A stretch of 56,333 nt of DNA from a bacterium 210917-SL.2.15 (GTDB lineage Bacteria; Bacillota; Clostridia; Oscillospirales; Oscillospiraceae): contig JAJCJC010000018.1 of NCBI GenBank assembly GCA_020555605.1, forward strand, positions 1 through 56,333, written 5' to 3'. Positions 26,879-33,476 of the stretch are shown in pieces (position 1 is the first letter of the stretch; every line of letters begins with the position of its first letter). Below the pieces are notes generated by a model. The model saw only the letters and a list, made by a program, of their open reading frames with translations. It searched no databases and was not told the origin of the DNA. Position numbers and translations under genes: made by a program.

Positions 26879-26949
26879 AATGGACATTACACGAACACCT
26901 ACTTTTTCAAAGGCGGCTTTGCCGTAAGGGTGTGGCTGTGATGTCAAAA

Positions 26950-27002
26950 CAGAAAACGAGGGCCAAGGCACTTAAGTGCCTTGGCCCTCGTTTTCTGTAT
27001 TT
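26950..27002 (+). terminator. terminator of ssrA, 48-bp perfect palindrome
   Basis: Bases 26950-26997 form a perfect palindrome of 24-base arms without a loop (centre CTTAAG), followed by TATTTT. It is much longer than a usual terminator and lies at the edge of the defence island. Confidence 0.8.
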
Positions 27003-27069
27003 TATTGATTTGTCGAAAAAACAATCTTTAGTAAGCGTAACCCAGGATTGTTATATTGCCTTAAAGCAC

Positions 27070-27663
27070 TTACCATAATTCCACTTCACCATCGTCTGCT
27101 TGTTCAAACTCCAGCGCATACTCACAAACTATTTTTACAAAAGAGTCAAAAAGGCCTGAAAATCCAAACGATCCATATTCAAAAAAATATCGGCTTTTTA
27201 CAAAGGCGTCTGAAAAGTCAGACAACTGGATTTCCAATGTTTTTTCTGTTTGATGTGCTTGGGTTTTAATTCGATTTAACAGTTCGACCTTGTGAATTTC
27301 TGGAAGATTGTAAAACAAGTCCTTTAAGTTATGTATACTGCCATAAGATTTGTCCTCTCGGGCAAACAAGAATTTTAACGCCAATTCCGCAGCAAATGCG
27401 CCGTTTGTCCACTGCGGAATCCGCAGAAAGGGACGTCTCAGTTGCTTTTCAAGATAGCATTCTATCTCTGCCTCGAATTTCTCCTGACTGCCGTCATGTA
27501 CGGGCATCTGTTTTTCCTGAGCCAACCAACAATACACATAATAGAAGGCTTTACAATCCACAAGCAGACAATGAAGTGTTGTTCCCTGACAGGAATCGCT
27601 CCATTGACATTCATTGCACGCAATATTGGGTGTAGGACACTTCCTAAAAATCTTTTTTTCCAA
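27070..27663 (-). CDS. cysteine-rich HEPN-like protein, last gene of the defence operon
   Basis: 197 residues. The N-terminus has a cluster C9-x6-C16-x2-C19-x5-C25 with more Cys at 32 and 37, suggesting a metal site. The middle has AFAAELALKFLF and HNLKDLFYNLP, the AEL..K and HDL-type signature of HEPN domains, and the end has RYFFEYGSFGFSGLFDSF. HEPN proteins are often RNases or toxin partners in defence loci, but the classic Rx4-6H is not evident, so activity is open. A TTG at 27663 (GAGG eight bases before) is preferred to the GTG at 27672. It follows a relic of an hsdS 3' end. Confidence 0.6.
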   Translation of the reverse strand: MEKKIFRKCPTPNIACNECQWSDSCQGTTLHCLLVDCKAFYYVYCWLAQEKQMPVHDGSQEKFEAEIECYLEKQLRRPFLRIPQWTNGAFAAELALKFLFAREDKSYGSIHNLKDLFYNLPEIHKVELLNRIKTQAHQTEKTLEIQLSDFSDAFVKSRYFFEYGSFGFSGLFDSFVKIVCEYALEFEQADDGEVELW

Positions 27664-27673
27664 TAGCGCCACC

Positions 27674-27726
27674 TCACTTCAACCGTTCGCACAACGGTAG
27701 TAGCTGCCCCAGTTTTTCGACAATGC
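27674..27726 (-). pseudogene. relic of an hsdS 3' end
   Basis: On the minus strand this reads IVEKLGQLLPLCERLK and a TGA stop, the same 16 residues (one change) that end the hsdS gene at 28899. The DNA is 46/55 identical to 28897-28951 and nearly all changes are silent. It has no start codon of its own. It marks where an hsdS gene once ended directly before the 27070-27663 gene. Confidence 0.85.
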
Positions 27727-27737
27727 TTATTCACATC

Positions 27738-28889
27738 TTAAAGAACAGGGGGGTACTCTTGAATTTCTGCTCTTGAAAACCCAGCCCACCATAAGCTCAT
27801 GTTCCTAATCAACTTATCGAGAATAATAATCAAATATTGGAGTTCAGAATCACTTTTAAAATCATAATAATAGGCATGTCCATGAGTAATCTGATGTCTC
27901 ATTTCCTTGATTCTCTCGCTAATCTTGCCTGAGGACAAATTGGGATTGGACAACAACTGCGGAAATTCATCAAGCATATATTTTAATTCAGCTTTTAAAG
28001 GGAACTTCCTGTCCGCCGCTTTATCCGGATCTAGTTTGTCAAATAGATATTCAAATGACATGACCTGTTGTAAAAAACGTTGTGGAGAAAACAATGTATC
28101 GAAAGTTTCTAAATGGCCTAACGGTATACTTTTGGTAATTCTGCTTCCAGAATCTTTCGCTATATTATTTAGGATGCGAGGAACATATTTCATGGCATCA
28201 AACTGATAAAAAAATCCATCACTCCAAGATACCGCTTTTTCTGAAACCATAGGACAATAAAACCATCCTGCTTTTAGACCATTTTTATATAGTGTGATCT
28301 GCTGAAATGGAACTTCTGATGTAGACAGCATAAACATTGTGAGCCGATACAAAACCGTCGAAATATCGTAGAGTTCTTGTATGTCATCTGTCTGTAGCTG
28401 GAGAAGAAGTTCTCCCTTTTTATTAAAGTCCTCAAGAAGCCCCAAACGAGAATCTTGTCCGATGCGATACTTTAGTTCATAACGGATACCATTCATAACA
28501 AATGGAATCGTATGTACAACCTTGGGTTCCAATGCCAAGTTGATACCCTCTCTAACCATATCCAGGTATTTATATTTGTACCGGAACACATCATCAAGAA
28601 ATGGTGATTGGAAACCTATGGTATCGTAGTTGCCTTTTGAGGGTATTGTATTGATGATATAGCAGCGCAAATAGCAGGTACTGCCTATAGAATGCTCCAC
28701 AAAAAAAGTGGCTGTTTGACCTTGGCTGCCTACACCGAAATACTGTCCATGGAGAATATAATTTTTTTTAAAACTATGCTCCTTTGAAAAGTCGCCGAGG
28801 AGATCATCGTCTGTAAACAACTCCATGCGGTAATCTTCGATGACAAATGGAATTTTCCCTTCTCTATAATCAATAAACCCTTTGATCAT
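27738..28889 (-). CDS. ApeA-like protein with C-terminal HEPN domain
   Basis: 383 residues. The N-terminal 230 residues form a beta-rich domain (FIDYREGKIPFVIEDY, then HGQYFGVGSQGQTATFFVEHS) like the ApeA N-terminal domain. The C-terminal part has SFEYLFDKLDP, then MRHQITHGHAYY: Arg331-x4-His336 fits the HEPN RNase motif, followed by a last helix YLIIILDKLIRNM. ApeA proteins give phage resistance by abortive infection, probably by RNA or tRNA cleavage. It starts nine bases after hsdS on the same transcript and is bracketed by two copies of the hsdS 3' end. Confidence 0.75.
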   Translation of the reverse strand: MIKGFIDYREGKIPFVIEDYRMELFTDDDLLGDFSKEHSFKKNYILHGQYFGVGSQGQTATFFVEHSIGSTCYLRCYIINTIPSKGNYDTIGFQSPFLDDVFRYKYKYLDMVREGINLALEPKVVHTIPFVMNGIRYELKYRIGQDSRLGLLEDFNKKGELLLQLQTDDIQELYDISTVLYRLTMFMLSTSEVPFQQITLYKNGLKAGWFYCPMVSEKAVSWSDGFFYQFDAMKYVPRILNNIAKDSGSRITKSIPLGHLETFDTLFSPQRFLQQVMSFEYLFDKLDPDKAADRKFPLKAELKYMLDEFPQLLSNPNLSSGKISERIKEMRHQITHGHAYYYDFKSDSELQYLIIILDKLIRNMSLWWAGFSRAEIQEYPPVL

Positions 28890-28898
28890 CTCATTTCC

Positions 28899-30368
28899 TC
28901 ACTTCAACCGCTCGCACAGCGGCAGCAGTTGTTCTAGTTTTTCAACAATGCGTTTTTGTTCGGAAAGGGGTGGGAGAGGCACAACCATTTGATGTAGTGT
29001 TTGTGATGAAAGTCCTGGCATTGCCGTTCCTTTGGCGTTCATCATATTCATGGACTTGTAAAAGTAAAAAAGATGGTAAAAGAAAAGCAACGTTACTGCC
29101 TGATATGGACGCAGCCTATGAACATGGTTTTGAAAACAAATATCATAGTCATAGTTCCATATTGCCGTTCTTCCATAGTATGCGCCACCCTCACACATCA
29201 GCAAATCACCCTTTGTCACCGTACAGCGCTCTAACTCATCATCAGAAAAGAACATTTCCTTAACGGATGAAAGATCAAAGGAATTCCAATACAAATTCGA
29301 TGTAGTAATAAAGCGTTTTACACTTCCTGGCTTATCGACCTTTTTAGCTGTTGAATTCATAGCCTTTCCGGTATTATGAGCAAAGATATCGCCTACTCGT
29401 ACCCACTTCCAACTCTCTGGAATATCAAAGAGCTTTTCGTCCTCGGTGATTTCAGGTAGGGGCTTTTCCCTTTTAATTTTCTTTTCGGCAATCAGCCGCT
29501 GTTTTTCCTCTTGAATCCGGGCAAAGAGTTCCTCTGCGGTGCCTTCTTCGGGACGCTGTTCTACTAGCTTGCCCTGGATGGCGTACTGCAAGAGGGATTT
29601 TTTCATATCCTCCGGGAAGCGGCTGTTGAACTGCTCCAGCTTGCTCCACGCCTGCTCGTAGCGGTCGATATAGGGCAGCAATTCCTCGATTTTGGCAACA
29701 ATCCGCTTTTGCTCGGCAAGGGGAGGGAGGGGTAAAACCATTTTTGAAAGTGTTTTTCCGTTACAGTTTGGCTGCGCTGTCGCAATTGTACCATTTTTTA
29801 ACTGTGTCCAGTACAATGAGCTTTCCATAAAATATTTCATGTATTCTGGGCACAGAGATTCACTATATCTTGTGCGAATTAAGTAGCCAGCATAAATTGA
29901 TTCATTCGGAACGTCTTTAACCAGGTAGGATTTGCCAACTGTTCCGCCCGTTCTTGCAAAAAGAATGTCATTCTTTTTCAAAAGATAATTGGGTATTTCA
30001 TCTTCTTGAATATTGCAAAAAGGAACTGTTTCCCATAATACTTTTCCTTCTTGAATATCACTAATTCTAACCATTTTAATTCTACCGGTAGATTGAGCTG
30101 GCGCATTATAGCCGTATTGAATTGACTCTGATAAATCTCCCCAACGCACCCACATCCAACTCTCGGGAATATCAAATGTCTTTTCATCCTCGGTGATTTC
30201 AGGAAGCGGCTTTTCTTTTTTGATTTTTTTCTCGGCAATCAGCCGCAGTTTCTCCTCCTGAATCCGGACAAAAAGCTCCTTGGCGGTGCCTTCTTCGGGG
30301 CGCTGCTCCACTAGCTTGCCCTGAATGGCAAGCTGCAAAATGCTATTCTTTAGTTCCTGTGGGGTCAT
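28899..30368 (-). CDS. hsdS: type I restriction specificity subunit HsdS
   Basis: 489 residues, two target-recognition domains each followed by a conserved helical spacer. The two conserved regions are near copies: residues 5-79 and about 255-328 both hold IQGKLVEQRPEEGTA and EKPLPEITEDEK blocks and end in IPESW.WVR.GD. The spacers carry EQKRIVAKIEELLPYIDRYE and EQKRIVEKLEQLLPLCERLK. It sets the DNA target for both HsdM and HsdR. Its ATG touches the stop of the membrane-protein gene (TAGATG). Confidence 0.95.
   Translation of the reverse strand: MTPQELKNSILQLAIQGKLVEQRPEEGTAKELFVRIQEEKLRLIAEKKIKKEKPLPEITEDEKTFDIPESWMWVRWGDLSESIQYGYNAPAQSTGRIKMVRISDIQEGKVLWETVPFCNIQEDEIPNYLLKKNDILFARTGGTVGKSYLVKDVPNESIYAGYLIRTRYSESLCPEYMKYFMESSLYWTQLKNGTIATAQPNCNGKTLSKMVLPLPPLAEQKRIVAKIEELLPYIDRYEQAWSKLEQFNSRFPEDMKKSLLQYAIQGKLVEQRPEEGTAEELFARIQEEKQRLIAEKKIKREKPLPEITEDEKLFDIPESWKWVRVGDIFAHNTGKAMNSTAKKVDKPGSVKRFITTSNLYWNSFDLSSVKEMFFSDDELERCTVTKGDLLMCEGGAYYGRTAIWNYDYDICFQNHVHRLRPYQAVTLLFFYHLFYFYKSMNMMNAKGTAMPGLSSQTLHQMVVPLPPLSEQKRIVEKLEQLLPLCERLK
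29390..29606 (-). repeat. hsdS internal repeat, central copy (partner 30140-30356)
   Basis: About 217 bp repeated within hsdS, encoding the conserved region before each target-recognition domain. Recombination between the copies, or with the relic end, could exchange recognition domains. Confidence 0.8.
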
Positions 30369-30962
30369 CTATAAATCCCTCTTTACAACGATATTAAACT
30401 CAATAATTTTGCTCATTTGCTTTACAATCAGCAAAAGATTTAACAAAATAACAGAAAAAAGATAATATGCAATTGCAGATACAATTGCTTTGATAATATT
30501 CATGCTTATCGGTATCCAAGAAAAATCTCCGCTACTTAAAACGATTATGGTCAACCCGTAAAGCAGAAGGAATACGCATAATAAAGAGTCAAACATAATC
30601 GCATTGATTGTTTGCCTAACTACTTTTTTCCCTTTTTCTCGTTGACTAGCATCCTTAACTGTCGAAAAATCATAATTGCCTAAAATGCTGAGTGAAGCCA
30701 GCAGCATTGAGAGAAAAATTCCTAAAATCACACTGATTTCCGTATAAAACTGAGCTCCTGCTGTATACAGTAATGATAACCCCACAGCAAAGCACATCGG
30801 TAGTATACAGAATAAAATTTCGGAACCTCGAATTAACTGCTTGTGTGCTTTGATTATATCGCGCAAGTTAAAAAACGGTTCTTCTTTACGCAAAAGGGAG
30901 AAGATCATAACTGCCAGCGATATAAAAACTAATAGAAGCCCACCGAACTTAATTCCACACAT
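30369..30962 (-). CDS. unrecognised five-helix membrane protein inside the type I R-M operon
   Basis: 197 residues with five predicted helices: about 6-24, 49-69, 75-93, 121-143 and 150-182. Loops are short; the segment between helices 3 and 4 (NYDFSTVKDASQREKGKKVVRQ) is basic and probably cytosolic. I recognise no family. It starts two bases after the 30965-31933 gene and its stop touches the hsdS start, so it is made together with both. By context it could be a membrane effector triggered by the preceding soluble protein; that is inference. Confidence 0.75.
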   Translation of the reverse strand: MCGIKFGGLLLVFISLAVMIFSLLRKEEPFFNLRDIIKAHKQLIRGSEILFCILPMCFAVGLSLLYTAGAQFYTEISVILGIFLSMLLASLSILGNYDFSTVKDASQREKGKKVVRQTINAIMFDSLLCVFLLLYGLTIIVLSSGDFSWIPISMNIIKAIVSAIAYYLFSVILLNLLLIVKQMSKIIEFNIVVKRDL

Positions 30963-30964
30963 AG

Positions 30965-31933
30965 CTATATATCACTCCTATTACCCCAAACCATGTGCTC
31001 CTTATACGCATCAGCAGTAGAAAGCATGTAGCTAATAACCATATCAGGATTTCGTGTCTGAATTATTTCGCTCGGAATATCCTCTACAATACTCAACTTT
31101 TCCAAATTTCGTAAGCGCACAGTACGTTTTTTATCACCCAGCTTAAACTGGATTGAAATATCGTCGTAGTCATCACTTTCTGGAATTTCAATTAACCCCG
31201 TTTCATCTGCTTTTCGAAACATTGTAAGCATTTTCAATTGCCACTCTGGAAGAAGTGTAGGATGAATGTAAACCTGCTCTTCACGACCTGTAGTGATAAG
31301 CATATTATCGGCACCATTTCTGGAAAGACTATTCCGGATCAAAGTTAGTTTATACATGCTTCCTTGCTGAATCAATTTTTCAATGAAAGCAGAAACAGAT
31401 ACACCACGAGTTTCAAAAGTCAAGTCAATACCTGCAAAAAAGGCACGCATCCTGTCTGTCGTTATAGTTTTCACACCATAGTTGCCGATACTTTGGAATA
31501 CCAAGATTCCTTTTTTGATCTCTAATCCTCCTACATCAAGAGGAATATATACAACGCAAAAAAACTCTTTTACATCGGGTTCTTCTTCATTACGATGGTA
31601 CTTAACCTCTTGTGTTACCTTATCTGTTATATCTCCCTCAATTCCATAACTTCCAGATTTAACAACAAATGACATTGCTGTAAAGGTGGCTTCTTGAGCC
31701 TCACGAATAGTACCTTCTTTTATAGCAAAAACTTTCTTTTTTCTTTCATCATCAGACAATGTAACATTAGCCAGACAAAATTTTCGGAACATTTCCATAG
31801 CATTCTCAAAAGCAATGGGATTTTCTTCGTTATCCGTTTGATACGAATGGTTCAGTGAATATGTGTTTTCTTCTCCTCTGGAGAAGCGTTTTTTCATATT
31901 AAAACTACATACAAGCATACCCTGATTTGTCAT
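30965..31933 (-). CDS. unrecognised 322-residue soluble protein inside the type I R-M operon
   Basis: No signal peptide, membrane segment or nuclease motif that I can name. Visible blocks: an N-terminal FNMKKRFSRGEEN, a beta-rich centre (GGLEIKKGILVFQSIGNYGVKTI, RMRAFFAGIDLTFETRGVSV), a helix FIEKLIQQGSMYKLTLIRN and an acidic C-terminal half ending in a charged helix. AGGAGC is ten bases before the ATG, 17 bases after hsdM. It is paired with the five-helix protein; the two split the normally adjacent hsdM and hsdS. A sensor or adaptor role is possible but unproven. Confidence 0.75.
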   Translation of the reverse strand: MTNQGMLVCSFNMKKRFSRGEENTYSLNHSYQTDNEENPIAFENAMEMFRKFCLANVTLSDDERKKKVFAIKEGTIREAQEATFTAMSFVVKSGSYGIEGDITDKVTQEVKYHRNEEEPDVKEFFCVVYIPLDVGGLEIKKGILVFQSIGNYGVKTITTDRMRAFFAGIDLTFETRGVSVSAFIEKLIQQGSMYKLTLIRNSLSRNGADNMLITTGREEQVYIHPTLLPEWQLKMLTMFRKADETGLIEIPESDDYDDISIQFKLGDKKRTVRLRNLEKLSIVEDIPSEIIQTRNPDMVISYMLSTADAYKEHMVWGNRSDI

Positions 31934-31950
31934 TTTATTTTCAGCTCCTA

Positions 31951-33462
31951 TTATTTAGATAGAATCCCTGTAATATCAGCTAGCACCCGGTCGATTTCCG
32001 CGTTGAGCGATGCCCGCTGCTCCTCGTACCGGTGAATCAGGTCCATCGGGGCCAGAATCTCTTCCTCCTCATGGGGGTAGCCGCATTGGTCCAGATTGTA
32101 ACTCAGCTCCTCGGTGAGCTGCTGCACTGTGAACTTCTTCGCCTTGTCGAAGCCGTCCTCGGTGATCTCCTGCCGATCGTTCCACCAGTCCAGCACCGGC
32201 TGGAAGTGCTCCAGCTTCATGGGCTTTGTCTTGGAAAAATGCTTGTACCCCTCCGGCATGTCCAGCCGGTAAAACCAGGTCTCTTCGGTAGGGTGGGTGT
32301 TGTCAAAGAACAGAATGTTGGTGGTGATGGAGGTATAGGGCGAGAACACACTGCCCGGCAGCCGGATGATGGTGTGCAGATTAAACTCCCGCAGCAGCTT
32401 TTTCTTGATATTAACTTTGGCGTTGTCGGTGCCGAACAGGAAGCCATCGGGCAGGATCACTGCTGCCCGACCATTGCGCTTCAGTCGATACATGATGACC
32501 GACATGAATAGGTCGGCGGTCTCACTGCTGGCATGGTCATCCGGGAAGTGATTTTTCACATCGGCCTTTTCGCTGCCGCCGTAGGGAGGATTCATCAGCA
32601 CCACATCGAACTGGTCGTCCTCGGTATAGTCCAGCACATCCCGCGTCAGGGAATTGTCGTGGTAAACGCGGGGGACATCCAGCCCGTGCAACAGCAGATT
32701 GGTTATGCACAGCATATAGGGAAACTGCTTTTTTTCGATACCATAGATGGAGTTGCTGTACTTATCCGCATCTGCGGTGCTCTTGATGCGCTTTTGCAGC
32801 TGATTGAGCCAGCTGATGATAAAGCCACCGGTGCCGCAGGCAAAGTCGGCCATGGTCTCGCCAATCTGAGGTTTGACAACTTGGGCCATAAAGTCGGTGA
32901 CAGCACGGGGTGTATAGAACTCACCCGCAGAACCGGCACTCTGAAGCTCTTTTAGAATAGTCTCATAAATTTCACCGAAGGCATGGCTTTCCTCATAGTC
33001 ACTGAGATCCAGTTCGTCTATGACGTTGAGCACCTGCCGCAGCAGCACGCCATCCTTCATGTACTGATTGGCATCGGCAAAGGTGGTCTGCACAATGGCT
33101 TTGCTGATAGGGGTAGTGGAATCAACCTTAATTCCGGGAATCAGGGTTTTGCCGTCAGCGTCCTTTGTATCATTGCCTTTCAACACTGGGAACAGCGTAT
33201 TATTGACGAAATTCAGCAGCTTCTCACCGGTGAGGGCGGCGCCGGATTTGTCATCATGGGCCCAATTCCGCCAGCGGCATTCTTCAGGGATGATGGATTG
33301 ATATTCCTCGTCCTCAAATTCCCAGTCCTGTTCTTTTGCGTCGTACACCTTTAAAAACAGCATCCACGCAATCTGCTCAATACGCTGTGCGTCACCGTTA
33401 ATGCCCGCATCGTTGCGCATGATGTCGCGCAGCCGTTTTACAAATCCTGTTAAATTGCTCAT
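31951..33462 (-). CDS. hsdM: type I restriction-modification DNA methylase HsdM
   Basis: 503 residues. N-terminal helical domain (FVKRLRDIMRNDAGINGDAQRIEQIAWMLFLKVYD), AdoMet motif I FACGTGGF, catalytic motif IV NPPYGG in DVVLMNPPYGG, and FYTPRAVTDFMAQVV. It methylates adenine at N6 as an M2S complex. AAGGTGG precedes the ATG, 14 bases after the DUF262 gene. Base composition is GC-richer than the inserted neighbours at 30.4-31.9 kb. Confidence 0.97.
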   Translation of the reverse strand: MSNLTGFVKRLRDIMRNDAGINGDAQRIEQIAWMLFLKVYDAKEQDWEFEDEEYQSIIPEECRWRNWAHDDKSGAALTGEKLLNFVNNTLFPVLKGNDTKDADGKTLIPGIKVDSTTPISKAIVQTTFADANQYMKDGVLLRQVLNVIDELDLSDYEESHAFGEIYETILKELQSAGSAGEFYTPRAVTDFMAQVVKPQIGETMADFACGTGGFIISWLNQLQKRIKSTADADKYSNSIYGIEKKQFPYMLCITNLLLHGLDVPRVYHDNSLTRDVLDYTEDDQFDVVLMNPPYGGSEKADVKNHFPDDHASSETADLFMSVIMYRLKRNGRAAVILPDGFLFGTDNAKVNIKKKLLREFNLHTIIRLPGSVFSPYTSITTNILFFDNTHPTEETWFYRLDMPEGYKHFSKTKPMKLEHFQPVLDWWNDRQEITEDGFDKAKKFTVQQLTEELSYNLDQCGYPHEEEEILAPMDLIHRYEEQRASLNAEIDRVLADITGILSK

Positions 33463-33476
33463 GGGTTTATACCACC

